In this document: positions 41,234 through 50,789 of the stretch, piece by piece
How the letters are laid out: each line of letters begins with the position of its first letter
Numbering within the stretch: the first letter of the stretch is position 1
Source of the DNA: Rheinheimera faecalis
GTDB taxonomy: Bacteria; Pseudomonadota; Gammaproteobacteria; Enterobacterales; Alteromonadaceae
Assembly (NCBI RefSeq): GCF_021290965.1
Contig: NZ_JAJOYT010000020.1
Location: forward strand, 1 to 53,827
DNA: 53,827 nucleotides
Direction of reading: 5' to 3'
Position numbers and translations under genes: made by a program
Notes under the pieces: model-generated
Told to the model about the DNA's origin: nothing
Databases searched by the model: none
The model's input: the letters and a program-made list of their open reading frames with translations, nothing else

Positions 41234-42364
41234 TTAAGCCTGACGCTGTTGCATCAATTCGATAAAGTGGTCAAACAATTCACTGGCTTCGTGTGGACCA
41301 GGACTGGCTTCAGGGTGGCCCTGGAAGCTGAACGCTGGTTTGTCGGTGCGGTGAATACCCTGCAAAGTACCATCAAACAACGACTTGTGAGTCGCACGTA
41401 AATTGGCAGGTAACGTGGCTTCTTCCACAGCAAAACCGTGGTTCTGTGCTGTGATGAGCACCTTGTTTGTATCCAGATTTTTCACCGGATGGTTACCACC
41501 ATGGTGACCCACTGTCATTTTGATCGTTTTAGCACCGCTGGCTAACGCCAGTAACTGGTGGCCTAAACAAATACCAAACACAGGAATATCAGTGGTCAGG
41601 AAAGTTTCGATGGCTTTAATGGCGTAATCGCAAGGAGCCGGATCACCAGGACCATTGGATAAGAAAATACCGTCAGGGTTCAGTGCTAATACTTCTTCAG
41701 CAGAAGTTTGAGCCGGAACTACAGTTAAACGACAACCGCGGTCGGCCAACATGCGTAAAATATTACGTTTCACGCCAAAATCGTAGGCAACTACATGAAA
41801 GGCTGAATTATCTGGTTTGGCAAAGCCCTGACCTAAAGTCCAGCTGCCTTCTGTCCATTGATACGACTCTTTCACTGAAACTTCTTTGGCTAAGTCCATA
41901 CCGGACAAACCAGGGAAAGCACGAGCCAGTTCTAAAGCTTTGTTTTCGTCTAAGTTATCACCAGCCATTAAGCAGCCATTTTGTGCGCCTTTTTCACGCA
42001 AAATACGGGTCAGCTTACGGGTATCTATATCGGCGATGCCTAAAATATTACGGGAGCTAAGATAGTGACTAAGAGAGGCTTGATTACGGAAATTACTGGC
42101 TAACAAAGGAAGGTCACGGATAATCAGGCCCTTGGCCCAGATTTTATCGGATTCCTCATCTTCATCGTTTGTGCCGGTATTTCCAATATGAGGATATGTC
42201 AGAGTGACGATTTGTTCAGCATAGGAAGGATCCGTGAGGATTTCCTGATACCCGGTCATCGAGGTATTAAATACCACCTCTCCAACAGAAATACCTTCAG
42301 CGCCAATGGCTGTACCGCGAAATACGGTGCCGTCTTCCAGTACGAGCAGGGCGGACTTAGTCAA
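41234..42364 (-). CDS. carA: Carbamoyl-phosphate synthase small subunit (glutaminase)
   Basis: Hydrolyses glutamine and channels ammonia to CarB; 376 residues when started at TTG 42364. That start has GGAGG five bases upstream and gives the family N-terminus [16 protein letters not shown]. The upstream extension (to 42457) is leader sequence containing a palindrome and promoter-proximal DNA. Class I glutaminase Cys lies in GICLGHQ (about residue 266), with the [11 protein letters not shown]is/Glu pair near the C-terminus. Confidence 0.95.
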   Translation of the reverse strand: MTKSALLVLEDGTVFRGTAIGAEGISVGEVVFNTSMTGYQEILTDPSYAEQIVTLTYPHIGNTGTNDEDEESDKIWAKGLIIRDLPLLASNFRNQASLSHYLSSRNILGIADIDTRKLTRILREKGAQNGCLMAGDNLDENKALELARAFPGLSGMDLAKEVSVKESYQWTEGSWTLGQGFAKPDNSAFHVVAYDFGVKRNILRMLADRGCRLTVVPAQTSAEEVLALNPDGIFLSNGPGDPAPCDYAIKAIETFLTTDIPVFGICLGHQLLALASGAKTIKMTVGHHGGNHPVKNLDTNKVLITAQNHGFAVEEATLPANLRATHKSLFDGTLQGIHRTDKPAFSFQGHPEASPGPHEASELFDHFIELMQQRQA

Positions 42365-42465
42365 AATAACCTCCAAACAGCAGAAAACGGGGGAAAAACA
42401 TTGTTGTTCACCACCCGTTTTGACCCAGAATTTTTGTATCCACGTTTGCTTAGGCAAACCTGACT

Positions 42466-42495
42466 ATTCTAGGCGATTTGAGCTATTTGGTCTAA
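42466..42495 (-). promoter_or_regulatory. Candidate promoter for carAB
   Basis: On the minus strand TTAGAC, an 18-bp spacer and TAGAAT. A perfect palindrome, GTTTGC-4-GCAAAC (42444-42459), lies where transcription would start. The carAB promoters of relatives respond to arginine and pyrimidines; no clear ArgR box was recognised here. Confidence 0.45.
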
Positions 42496-42510
42496 CTCTT
42501 TTTTGATATT

Positions 42511-42544
42511 TTATAAAAATGACGCTTTGATCGCATTTTTATAA
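42511..42544 (-). promoter_or_regulatory. AT-rich inverted repeat between dapB and carA
   Basis: Perfect 11-bp arms TTATAAAAATG and CATTTTTATAA separated by 12 bp, starting 16 bp after the dapB stop. Could be the dapB terminator (the arm itself supplies the U-run) or an operator upstream of the carA promoter. Confidence 0.5.
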
Positions 42545-42560
42545 CATATTGCTCAAAAAG

Positions 42561-43370
42561 TTAAGCTAAGTCGGCCAAACCCAGCACTTGTTGCATAGAA
42601 TAAAGTCCTGGCTGTTTATTTTGCAACCAAAGCGCTGCACGCCACGCGCCTTGAGCAAAAGTACTGCGACTGGAAGCTTTATGGGTAATTTCCAGACGCT
42701 CACCGAGGTCAGCAAAGAGTGCGGTATGGTCACCAATAATGTCACCACCTCTGACCGTCGCAAAACCAATGGTCTTTTGATCACGCTCGCCGGTCATGCC
42801 TTCACGGCCATAAACAGCCACATCGGAGAGATTACGATCCAAAGCTTTAGCAATCTGATGACCTATCGCCATAGCAGTGCCAGAAGGTGAATCTTTTTTA
42901 AATCTGTGGTGCGCTTCAATAATTTCAATGTCAGCCGTCCGCCCCATCACCTTAGCTGCAGTTTCTACCAGATGCAGTAATAAGTTCACGCCTACACTCA
43001 TATTGGGTGCCCAGACGATGGGAATATATTTAGCGGCCTGTTGCACTGCTGCGTATTGGCTATCTGTGAGGCCAGTCACACCAATTACCAATGCTTTTTT
43101 AGCCTGCACCGCCAATTCCAAATGCTGCAGCATGGCTTCTGGCATAGTGAAATCAATCCAGATGTCGGCTGAATCTAAAGCAGCTACAGAGGTTTCAATA
43201 AAAGGCAGATTCAATTTGCCACAACCTGCCAGTTCACCTGCATCCATACCTGTTAAAGCTGAACCGGCCCGCACAGTAGCAGCAGTGATTGGCAATTGGT
43301 GCTCTTTAGCTACACTGACTAAAGCCCTGCCCATACGGCCGTTGGCACCTAAAATACCTACTGTACTCAT
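42561..43370 (-). CDS. dapB: 4-hydroxy-tetrahydrodipicolinate reductase
   Basis: NAD(P)H-dependent step of lysine and diaminopimelate synthesis; 269 residues. N-terminal nucleotide-binding GANGRMGRAL (about 8-17) and the catalytic region EAHHRFKKDSPSGTA (about 154-168) with its histidine pair and lysine. Upstream of carAB as in many gammaproteobacteria. Confidence 0.97.
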   Translation of the reverse strand: MSTVGILGANGRMGRALVSVAKEHQLPITAATVRAGSALTGMDAGELAGCGKLNLPFIETSVAALDSADIWIDFTMPEAMLQHLELAVQAKKALVIGVTGLTDSQYAAVQQAAKYIPIVWAPNMSVGVNLLLHLVETAAKVMGRTADIEIIEAHHRFKKDSPSGTAMAIGHQIAKALDRNLSDVAVYGREGMTGERDQKTIGFATVRGGDIIGDHTALFADLGERLEITHKASSRSTFAQGAWRAALWLQNKQPGLYSMQQVLGLADLA

Positions 43371-43456
43371 CTGTTGTTCCTGTGTTTGGCTACTGTAATA
43401 CGGGCGCTATTAAACGGCAGTCCGGATGGATATGCAACCCCAAACTGCCCCCTCTA

Positions 43457-44611
43457 TTAAACTGCTGCAGTAAAAATAGCCCGACTGGCACTGTAGTTGA
43501 TATCACCATGCTCCCCCAGCTTATCCATACCTTGAGCCATTACTTTGGTCATCAGCTCATCCACAGAAGAAGCAGGCAAACCATAAGCGGTTAAACGGGT
43601 TGGTACGCCCATTTGCTCAAAAAAGGCCCGGGTATGATGTATGGCTTCATCAATCTGACGTTCAGGGTCTTGCTGCTGTAATCCCCAGACCCTGCTGGCG
43701 TACTGCAATAACTTGTCACGTTTGGTGGCTCGTTGTTGCTGCATTAAAGCTGGCAGCACAATGGCCAAAGTTTGAGCATGGTCTAAGCCATACAAGGCGG
43801 TGAGCTGATGACCTAAACCATGCGTGGCCCAATCTTGCGGCACACCTACACCAATCAGACCATTCAATGCCATAGTGGCAGCCCACATTACATTGGCTCT
43901 TATATCGTAGTTTTCAGGTTCGTTCAGGGCTTTTGGCCCCTCTTCAATCAACACCTGTAATAACGATTCAGCAAATCTGTCTTGCACTGCGGCGTTGACC
44001 GGATAGGTCAGGTATTGTTCCATCACATGGACAAAAGCATCCACTACACCGTTAGAAATTTGTTTAGCTGGTAAGCTGTAAGTGACTTTTGGATCAAGAA
44101 CAGCGAACTGCGGATAGACAGATGGGTGCGAAAAGGCCAGCTTTTGCTGCGTGCTTTGACGGGTAATAACAGCGTTCGCATTACTTTCAGTACCGGTCGC
44201 AGGCAAAGTCAGCACACAACCTAAAGGTAATGCCGCTTTAATACGTACCTTATTCTCTAAAATTGCCCAGCCGTCCTGCTCCAATAGTGCAGCAGCTGCT
44301 ATGTATTTACTGCCGTCTACCACTGAACCACCACCGACAGCCAGAATAAAATCGATTTTTTCTGCTTTTACCAAAGCAACAGCTTTACTCAAGGTTTCAT
44401 AGCTTGGGTTGGGTTCGATACCAGAAAACTCCAGCACCTGATGGCCTTTTAATGCATCAATCACCTGCTGATACACACCGTTTTGTTTAATAGAACCACC
44501 GCCATAGGTCAGCAATACTCTGCTTTCCTTAGGGACCAACTTGCTCAACTGACTAATTTGGCCATCACCAAACACAATACGGGTTGGATTATGGTAAGAA
44601 AAATTAAACAT
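43457..44611 (-). CDS. Iron-containing alcohol/aldehyde dehydrogenase, YqhD-like
   Basis: 384 residues, family III alcohol dehydrogenase close to E. coli YqhD, an NADPH-dependent aldehyde reductase that detoxifies short-chain aldehydes. Nucleotide loop YGGGSIKQNG (about 36-45), GGGSVVDGSK (about 93-102) and metal ligands: Asp and His in VVDAFVHVMEQ, plus His in ATHGLGHQ and GLDHAQ. No adjacent regulator like yqhC. Divergent from the antiporter gene. Substrate inferred only by family. Confidence 0.85.
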   Translation of the reverse strand: MFNFSYHNPTRIVFGDGQISQLSKLVPKESRVLLTYGGGSIKQNGVYQQVIDALKGHQVLEFSGIEPNPSYETLSKAVALVKAEKIDFILAVGGGSVVDGSKYIAAAALLEQDGWAILENKVRIKAALPLGCVLTLPATGTESNANAVITRQSTQQKLAFSHPSVYPQFAVLDPKVTYSLPAKQISNGVVDAFVHVMEQYLTYPVNAAVQDRFAESLLQVLIEEGPKALNEPENYDIRANVMWAATMALNGLIGVGVPQDWATHGLGHQLTALYGLDHAQTLAIVLPALMQQQRATKRDKLLQYASRVWGLQQQDPERQIDEAIHHTRAFFEQMGVPTRLTAYGLPASSVDELMTKVMAQGMDKLGEHGDINYSASRAIFTAAV

Positions 44612-44828
44612 AAGATCTCCGGTGTGTAAAACAAAAAATTCAGTGGTTTATATGGGCCTGAACCGCTTTAAGTTCAAGCTGCTTTTGGTTTTTTCTTCTG
44701 TCATAGGCAAAATGCCTGAATTCAGTTAGGCTGATTTTAAGCAATTGAGGCGCCTTGTTTGTTATGAAACTTGCGATCTGAAGCAATCATTTTTATTAGT
44801 TTGGCTATAGCTTAGTCAGCTTTAATAT

Positions 44829-44857
44829 TTGACAGGACTTCTGGACGTCTCTATATT
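44829..44857 (+). promoter_or_regulatory. Strong sigma-70 promoter for the antiporter gene
   Basis: Perfect TTGACA, 17-bp spacer, TATATT. Ends 40 bp before the chosen ATG. A small inverted repeat AAACCT-3-AGGTTT lies in the leader just before the ribosome-binding site. Confidence 0.8.
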
Positions 44858-44897
44858 CCGGAAAATTTTAAAACCTTACAGGTTTAGAGGAAAACTC

Positions 44898-46217
44898 ATG
44901 ACGTTATCGCAAAAACAGCAAGCCCGTTTGTCCTTGCTGCCGTTGTTGCTGTTTGTCGCTCTGTTTTTAGGCACTGGCTTGTATCTGCAATCCCAGGGCG
45001 TTGATTATGCCTTTTATCAGTTGCCAGGACCTGTCGCTATTATCCCGGCTTTGGTGTTGGCGATTTGGCTGTACAAAGCGCCGCTGACTGAATCTATTGA
45101 CGTCTTAGTTAGAGGTGCTGGCAATAGCAATATTATTACCATGTGTATTATTTACCTGTTAGCAGGAGCTTTTGCCACTGTAGCTCAAGCCACTGGTGGT
45201 GTCGATGCTGTGGTCAATGCGGGTTTGTCGATAGTTCCAGCGCAGTTTTTATTGCCCGGCTTATTTGTGATCTCTGCCATAGTGGCTACTGCTATGGGTA
45301 CCTCCATGGGCACCATTGGTGCTTTAGCCCCTATAGCTGTAGGTTTAAGCACACAGGCACAATTAGAGCCGGCTTTAGTCGCAGGAGTTCTGTTAAGCGG
45401 CGCGATTTTTGGCGATAACCTGTCGATTATTTCTGATACCACCATAGCGTCCACCCGTACTCAGGGTGCGGAGATGAAAGATAAATTCAGAGAGAACCTG
45501 AAAATTGCTCTGCCAGCTGCGCTGGTGACTTTAGCTTTGTTTGCTTTTTTAGCGCAAAGCCAGACCGAAGTGACAGTCAAAGATTTTAGCTGGACTGGTG
45601 TTTTACCTTATGCGGCTATTCTGATACTTGCTGTGGCAGGTATGAATGTATTTGCTGTTTTGCTGTTGGGCATCGTACTCGCAGCATTACAAGGCGCTTT
45701 AGTTACCGATTATCAGCTGGCGAACCTGGGTAAAGATATTTACAAAGGTTTTGGCTCTATGCAGGAGATTTTCCTGCTGTCGATGCTGGTGGGAGCTTTA
45801 GGTGAGTTTGTCAAACAACAAGGTGGCCTGCAGTATTTATCCAGCCATGTCACAGCTTTGGCTTTAAAGTTAAAACTGGCAGGTAATAAAGCTCAGCAAC
45901 TGGCTATTGCCGCTCTGGCTTTTGTCAGTAATCTTTGTATTGCCAATAACACTGTAGCCATAGTTGTCACAGGCGATGTCAGTAAAGATATTGCTCAGCA
46001 CCACCAAATCACGCCTAAACGCAGCGCCAGCTTATTGGATGTGTTTGCTTGTATTGCACAAGGCTTAGTGCCTTATGGCGCTCAGGCTTTGTTATTAGGT
46101 GCCAGTTTTGGAATATCTCCATGGGATGTAGTAACACACAGTTACTACTGCCTGATCCTCGCAGTTTTTGCCACAGCACGTATTCTTCTTGAAAAAATCG
46201 ACCGGAACGATTTTTAA
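44898..46217 (+). CDS. NhaC family Na+/H+ antiporter
   Basis: 439-residue inner-membrane protein with about eleven hydrophobic segments, of the NhaC-type ion-transporter family. The family region AMGTSMGTIGALAPIAVG (about 130-147) and the FGDNLSIISDTTIASTRTQG stretch (about 170-189) are clear. Start ATG 44898 follows AGAGG; the longer frame would begin in the -35 box of the promoter. The last residues (EKIDRNDF) and the stop codon are supplied by the first unit of a tandem repeat, so the C-terminus may have been altered by it. The transported ion is inferred by family only. Confidence 0.85.
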   Translation: MTLSQKQQARLSLLPLLLFVALFLGTGLYLQSQGVDYAFYQLPGPVAIIPALVLAIWLYKAPLTESIDVLVRGAGNSNIITMCIIYLLAGAFATVAQATGGVDAVVNAGLSIVPAQFLLPGLFVISAIVATAMGTSMGTIGALAPIAVGLSTQAQLEPALVAGVLLSGAIFGDNLSIISDTTIASTRTQGAEMKDKFRENLKIALPAALVTLALFAFLAQSQTEVTVKDFSWTGVLPYAAILILAVAGMNVFAVLLLGIVLAALQGALVTDYQLANLGKDIYKGFGSMQEIFLLSMLVGALGEFVKQQGGLQYLSSHVTALALKLKLAGNKAQQLAIAALAFVSNLCIANNTVAIVVTGDVSKDIAQHHQITPKRSASLLDVFACIAQGLVPYGAQALLLGASFGISPWDVVTHSYYCLILAVFATARILLEKIDRNDF

Positions 46218-46426
46218 CATCGGAGCGCAGCGACGATGGCCTGGACAGGCATTTTGCAGGACAGCAAAATGTAAAAAATCGACCGGAACGATTTTTAACA
46301 TCGGAGCGCAGCGACGATGGCCTGGACAGGCATTTTGCAGGACAGCAAAATGTAAAAAATCGACCGGAACGATTTTTAACATCGGAGCGCAGCAACGATA
46401 GTCTGGACAGGCATTTACAAGGCCAG
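46192..46426 (+). repeat. GGA-rich 81-bp tandem repeat, locus 2
   Basis: Units at 46192, 46273 and 46354 (period 81 bp). The first two are identical across the unit; the third diverges toward its end. Each full unit has hairpin arms AAAAATCG / CGATTTTT (loop ACCGGAA), CCT-GGAC-AGG, and CATTTTGC / GCAAAATG (loop AGGACA). Eleven GGA triplets fall between 46204 and 46407 on the plus strand. It begins inside the end of the antiporter gene and shares its core with the repeat at 20 kb. Confidence 0.93.
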
Positions 46427-46448
46427 CATTCAGCTGGCCCTGTTATTT
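46421..46448 (+). terminator. Terminator-like hairpin after the GGA repeat array
   Basis: Arms GGCCAGC and GCTGGCC around ATTCA, followed on the plus strand by CTGTTATTT. It would end the antiporter transcript after the repeat array. The T-run is broken, so strength is uncertain. Confidence 0.6.
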
Positions 46449-46453
46449 AAATT

Positions 46454-47260
46454 TTAAGCTTTATTACAATTCGGCAAAGCGCCTTGACTGCGGCGCTGCT
46501 GATAATAACTTTCAGCCACAGCCATATGTTTATTCAGCTCTTTTATTCTGTTGTCCGGCACCGGGTGGCTGGATAACAGCTGAGGCGTTGAGCCACTACC
46601 TTTAGCCGCCATGTTCTGCCACAACTTCACAGATTCAGTAGGCACAAAACCTGAGCGAGCCATCAGCTCCAGTCCCATAATATCTGCTTCAGTTTCGTGC
46701 GCCCTGCTAAACGGCAAAGCGATACCGACCTGAGCCCCCAAACCAAAGGCCGTTTTCATTTGCTCCTGATAAGGCGAACCTGCGACAGCCAAAGCACCAT
46801 CAGCTACGGTAAGAGCAGTAGATATAAACTGATCACTGGATAAACGCTCGTTACTGTGTCCTGCCATGACGTGGGCAATTTCATGACCTATGACAGCCGC
46901 CAGTTGTGACTGATTATCTGCCACTAACAAAAGTCCGGTATACACGCCCATTTTGCCACCAGGTAAAGCAAAAGCATTCACCTGATCATCTTCAAAAACT
47001 ACAATTTCCCATGGGGTTTGTTGCCATTTAGCATCGGTATGTTTGAGCAGGTTATTTGCCACACACTGTACATACTGATTCACTTTTTTGTTTTTACTGA
47101 TCGGGGTTTCTGCCTTCATCCCCTCAAAAGTCTGAATACCCATAGCACTGAGTTTTTTATCATCAAATAACATCAGTTGGCGACGGCCTGTTGGCGACTG
47201 AGTACAGCTGGCAATCAATACACTGGCGATTAACAATGGAAACACTAACTTAGTACGCAT
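46454..47260 (-). CDS. M48 family metallopeptidase lipoprotein
   Basis: 268 residues, start ATG 47260 after AAGGA. Lipobox LIASC near residue 17 predicts membrane anchoring facing the periplasm. Zinc site HEIAHVMAGH (about 120-129) and the downstream EADIMGLELM glutamate place it in the M48 peptidases, akin to the periplasmic proteases of outer-membrane quality control (BepA/LoiP/YcaL group). Which orthologue it is cannot be fixed. Convergent with the antiporter. Confidence 0.88.
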   Translation of the reverse strand: MRTKLVFPLLIASVLIASCTQSPTGRRQLMLFDDKKLSAMGIQTFEGMKAETPISKNKKVNQYVQCVANNLLKHTDAKWQQTPWEIVVFEDDQVNAFALPGGKMGVYTGLLLVADNQSQLAAVIGHEIAHVMAGHSNERLSSDQFISTALTVADGALAVAGSPYQEQMKTAFGLGAQVGIALPFSRAHETEADIMGLELMARSGFVPTESVKLWQNMAAKGSGSTPQLLSSHPVPDNRIKELNKHMAVAESYYQQRRSQGALPNCNKA

Positions 47261-47344
47261 TAAATGATCCTTCTTTTCGTACTTAAAACGGCAGCTAATA
47301 GAACTATCAAAGCTCAAATAAGTTCAGTTATTGTGCGGCATCTG

Positions 47345-47374
47345 AAAAAAGAAAACCACCCGCAGGTGGTTTTC
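47345..47374 (-). terminator. Terminator after dnaJ
   Basis: On the minus strand GAAAACCACC, 4-nt loop, GGTGGTTTTC, then TTTTTT, 25 bp after the dnaJ stop. Confidence 0.92.
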
Positions 47375-47398
47375 GTTCAGATTGTTTAGAAAACTGGC

Positions 47399-48526
47399 TT
47401 AGCCGGTTAAATCATCGAAAAACTTCTTCACACCATCAAAGAAGCCTTTAGACTTAGGTCTGTGTTTCGCTTCACTGTCACCACCCCAACTTTCATCAAG
47501 TTGACGTAACAAGTCTTTTTGCTTGTCGCTTAAGTTGACAGGAGTTTCCACCACCACCTTACAGACCAAATCACCTACACCGCCACCACGGACCGACTGC
47601 ACGCCTTTACCACGCAAACGGAACATTTTTTCGGTCTGAGTTTCAGCCGGGATCTTCAGCTTGACGCGGCCATCTAAGGTCGGCACATCAATTTCACCGC
47701 CTAAAGCGGCAGTGCTGAAACTAATAGGCACATCGCAATACAGGTTGTTGCCGTCACGCACAAAGATAGGGTGATCTTTGACATGCACTTGCACATACAA
47801 GTCACCAGCCGGCGCACCAAACTGCCCTGCTTCACCTTCACCGGCTAAACGGATACGGTCACCAGTATCCACACCAGCTGGGATCTTCACCGACAGAGTT
47901 TTAGTTTTTTCTACGCGGCCATCGCCATGACATTTAGTGCATGGATCCGGGATAATTTTGCCACGGCCACTACAGGTAGGACAGGTTTGCTGTACAGCAA
48001 AAAAGCCCTGGCGCATAGTCACCTGGCCAGCACCATGACAGGTTGGGCAAGACTTAGCCTGTGTGCCTTTTTTCGCGCCTGAACCATCACAGACATCACA
48101 GGACACCCAGGTTGGTACTTTAATTTCTACCGACTTACCACGTACAGCGTCCTCGAGATTTAACTCCAGGTTGTAGCGTAAGTCTGAGCCACGTTGGGCA
48201 CGGGATTGACCACCACGGCGGCCACCACCAAAGATGTCACCAAAAACGTCACCGAAGATGTCGTTAAAGTCGGCACCACCGCCACCGCCGCCACGGTTTG
48301 GATCCACACCAGCGTGACCATAGTTATCATACGCAGCGCGCTTCTGGTCATCCGACAGGATCTCATAGGCTTCTTGCACTTCTTTAAACTTCTCTTCCAT
48401 AGCTTTATCACCCTGAGTTCGATCCGGGTGATATTTCATGGCGAGCCGTTTATAGGCCTTTTTGATTTCTTTATCGTCAGCGCCTTTTTCGACGCCAAGC
48501 ACTTCGTAATAATCACGCTTCGACAT
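47399..48526 (-). CDS. dnaJ: Chaperone DnaJ (Hsp40)
   Basis: DnaK co-chaperone; 375 residues (E. coli 376). J domain with H33-P34-D35, Gly/Phe-rich linker (about 75-110), four CxxCxGxG zinc repeats (about 145-210) and the C-terminal substrate-binding domain. 100 bp after dnaK, with no clear separate heat-shock promoter, so probably co-transcribed. Confidence 0.98.
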   Translation of the reverse strand: MSKRDYYEVLGVEKGADDKEIKKAYKRLAMKYHPDRTQGDKAMEEKFKEVQEAYEILSDDQKRAAYDNYGHAGVDPNRGGGGGGADFNDIFGDVFGDIFGGGRRGGQSRAQRGSDLRYNLELNLEDAVRGKSVEIKVPTWVSCDVCDGSGAKKGTQAKSCPTCHGAGQVTMRQGFFAVQQTCPTCSGRGKIIPDPCTKCHGDGRVEKTKTLSVKIPAGVDTGDRIRLAGEGEAGQFGAPAGDLYVQVHVKDHPIFVRDGNNLYCDVPISFSTAALGGEIDVPTLDGRVKLKIPAETQTEKMFRLRGKGVQSVRGGGVGDLVCKVVVETPVNLSDKQKDLLRQLDESWGGDSEAKHRPKSKGFFDGVKKFFDDLTG

Positions 48527-48546
48527 AACAACTCATCTTGATAGAG

Positions 48547-48571
48547 GAGCGACCGCACAAGGCGGCCGCTC
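48547..48571 (-). other. Stable hairpin in the dnaK-dnaJ spacer
   Basis: Ten-pair stem GAGCGGCCGC / GCGGTCGCTC (one G-T pair) with a CTTGT loop and no T-run. Ends 20 bp before the dnaJ ATG. May protect or process the dnaKJ message or tune dnaJ translation. Confidence 0.55.
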
Positions 48572-48626
48572 ACATTTACTCAGGTATGGGGCGCATCTTA
48601 AAGAGGCGACCCCACAGACACAATGA

Positions 48627-50534
48627 TTATTTGTTGTCTTTAACTTCTTCGAACTCAGCGTCGACGACGTCATCACCAGCGGCATTACGAGCCTGAGGTT
48701 CAGCGCCACCTTGTTGCGCTTTCGCCTGAGCCACTTCAGACAGTTTCTGAGAAGCCTGGATCAGAGCCTGAGTTTTAGCTTCGATCTCTGCTTTATCGTT
48801 TGCTTTGATGGCAGTTTCCAGCGCAGCAACAGCAGCTTCAATCTCTTGTTTGTCGTTAGTGGCTAAGTCGTTACCAGCTTCTTCAATTTGCTTGCGGGTT
48901 GCATGCACTAAAGCGTCAGCCTGGTTACGGGTTTGCACTAACTCTTCAAACTTTTTGTCTTCTTCAGCATTCAGTTCAGCGTCACGTACCATACGTTCTA
49001 CTTCTTCATCTGTTAAGCCTGAAGAAGCTTTGATGGTGATCTTCTGCTCTTTACCTGTGTCTTTATCTTTAGCAGACACATGCAAAATACCGTCGGCGTC
49101 TAAGTCGAAGGTTACTTCGATTTGTGGTTCACCACGACGGCCCGGACGAATACCTTCTAAGTTAAACTGACCCAGTGACTTGTTGGCAGAAGCTTGCTTA
49201 CGCTCACCTTGTAGCACATGGATAGTTACAGCAGCCTGGTTATCATCTGCAGTAGAGAAAGTTTGTGACTTCTTGGTTGGAATAGTGGTGTTCTTCTCAA
49301 TCAAGGCTGTCATCACGCTACCCATAGTCTCAATACCTAAAGACAATGGAGTTACGTCTAATAACAAGACGTCAGTCACGTCACCAGACAATACAGCGCC
49401 CTGAATCGCAGCACCTACAGCTACAGCTTCGTCAGGGTTCACGTCTTTACGTGGCTCTTTACCGAAGAAGGCTGTTACCGCTTCCTGAACTTTAGGCATA
49501 CGAGTCTGACCACCCACCAGGATGATATCGTTGATATCACTTACAGACAGGTCGGCATCTTTTAACGCCTGTTTCAGCGGCTCGATAGTGCGCTGAATTA
49601 AATCGTCTACCAAAGATTCCAGCTTAGCGCGGGTTACTTTGATGTTTAAGTGCTTAGGACCAGTAGCATCTGCTGTGATATACGGCAGGTTCACTTCAGT
49701 CTGAGAAGCAGAAGACAATTCGATCTTGGCTTTTTCGCCAGCTTCTTTCAGACGCTGCATCGCCAGTGGATCGTTACGCAGGTCAATGCCCTGCTCTTTT
49801 TTGAACTCGTCTACTAAGTAGTTGATCACACGAGAGTCAAAGTCTTCACCACCTAAGTGAGTGTCACCGTTGGTTGCTAATACTTCGAAGGTCTGTTCGC
49901 CATCTACATCGTCGATTTCAATGATAGAGATATCAAAAGTACCACCACCTAAGTCATAAACCGCAACTTTGGTGTCGCCTTTTTTCTTATCCATACCATA
50001 AGCCAGAGCTGCTGCTGTAGGCTCGTTGATGATACGTCTTACTTCTAAACCTGCGATACGGCCAGCATCTTTCGTCGCCTGACGCTGCGCATCGTTGAAG
50101 TAAGCAGGAACAGTGATTACCGCTTCAGTCACTGGCTCGCCCAGGTAATCTTCAGCAGTTTTCTTCATTTTTTTCAGCACTTCAGCAGAAATCTGTGGTG
50201 CAGCTAATTTTTTGCCTTTAACTTCAACCCAGGCGTCACCATTATCAGCCTTAACGATTTGGTAAGGCATGATTTTGATGTCACGCTGAACTTCAGCATC
50301 TTCAAAACGACGACCAATCAAACGCTTAATTGCGAACAAAGTATTTTTTGGGTTAGTCACAGCCTGACGTTTGGCTGGCTGGCCAACTAATACTTCGCCG
50401 TCTTCAGCATAAGCGATGATGGAAGGAGTGGTTCTGGTACCTTCAGCGTTTTCAAGAACGCGTGGCTGGTCGCCATCTAAAATAGCCACACAGCTGTTTG
50501 TTGTACCTAAGTCAATACCAATAATTCTACCCAT
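48627..50534 (-). CDS. dnaK: Chaperone DnaK (Hsp70)
   Basis: ATP-dependent chaperone; 635 residues (E. coli 638). Begins with [13 protein letters not shown], has the [14 protein letters not shown] phosphate loop ([13 protein letters not shown], about 193-205), the interdomain linker [15 protein letters not shown] (about 387) and the C-terminal EFEEVKDNK tail. Preceded by a sigma-32 promoter. grpE is not adjacent. Confidence 0.98.
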   Translation of the reverse strand: MGRIIGIDLGTTNSCVAILDGDQPRVLENAEGTRTTPSIIAYAEDGEVLVGQPAKRQAVTNPKNTLFAIKRLIGRRFEDAEVQRDIKIMPYQIVKADNGDAWVEVKGKKLAAPQISAEVLKKMKKTAEDYLGEPVTEAVITVPAYFNDAQRQATKDAGRIAGLEVRRIINEPTAAALAYGMDKKKGDTKVAVYDLGGGTFDISIIEIDDVDGEQTFEVLATNGDTHLGGEDFDSRVINYLVDEFKKEQGIDLRNDPLAMQRLKEAGEKAKIELSSASQTEVNLPYITADATGPKHLNIKVTRAKLESLVDDLIQRTIEPLKQALKDADLSVSDINDIILVGGQTRMPKVQEAVTAFFGKEPRKDVNPDEAVAVGAAIQGAVLSGDVTDVLLLDVTPLSLGIETMGSVMTALIEKNTTIPTKKSQTFSTADDNQAAVTIHVLQGERKQASANKSLGQFNLEGIRPGRRGEPQIEVTFDLDADGILHVSAKDKDTGKEQKITIKASSGLTDEEVERMVRDAELNAEEDKKFEELVQTRNQADALVHATRKQIEEAGNDLATNDKQEIEAAVAALETAIKANDKAEIEAKTQALIQASQKLSEVAQAKAQQGGAEPQARNAAGDDVVDAEFEEVKDNK

Positions 50535-50583
50535 AACTACTCTCCGCTTATTAATCTGTACAATTAAAATTGTGTTGACCAGT

Positions 50584-50612
50584 TAATGGGGTTTACCCCT
50601 ATTCGATTCAAG
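50584..50612 (-). promoter_or_regulatory. Sigma-32 heat-shock promoter of dnaK
   Basis: On the minus strand CTTGAA, 15-bp spacer, CCCCATTA, matching the heat-shock consensus (CTTGAA, 13-17 bp, CCCCAT-T). A small inverted repeat GGGGT-2-ACCCC overlaps the -10 region. The ATG is about 50 bp downstream. Confidence 0.9.
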
Positions 50613-50715
50613 GTTATTTTTTTAAAAAAATTTATCGTTTGTGCGATAAATGAGCAAAAAGGCGGGTTCAGCCACTTATTAGCGCTGAAACTAAGTCTAT
50701 AGAACAGAAAAGCAT

Positions 50716-50745
50716 TTAACCCAAAAAGCAATTGCGGCGTATAAT
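50716..50745 (+). promoter_or_regulatory. Candidate sigma-70 promoter of luxS
   Basis: TTAACC, 18-bp spacer, perfect TATAAT; the ATG is 44 bp beyond the -10 box, with GAGAGAAAG as ribosome-binding site. Divergent from the dnaK promoter about 100 bp away. Confidence 0.65.
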
Positions 50746-50789
50746 CCTGCTTAATTACCAGACTATGAGCCTGAACAGAGAGAAAGATC

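Noticed and set aside
42365-42457. Longer CarA N-terminus starting at ATG 42457
   Set aside because: The extra 31 residues do not match the family and cover the palindrome and leader; TTG 42364 has a perfect ribosome-binding site.
46015-46401. Overlapping open frames in several registers through the 81-bp repeats
   Set aside because: They arise because the repeat length is a multiple of three; the minus-strand frames lie antisense to the antiporter end.
46192-46426. CRISPR array
   Set aside because: Units are contiguous and nearly identical with no unique spacers.
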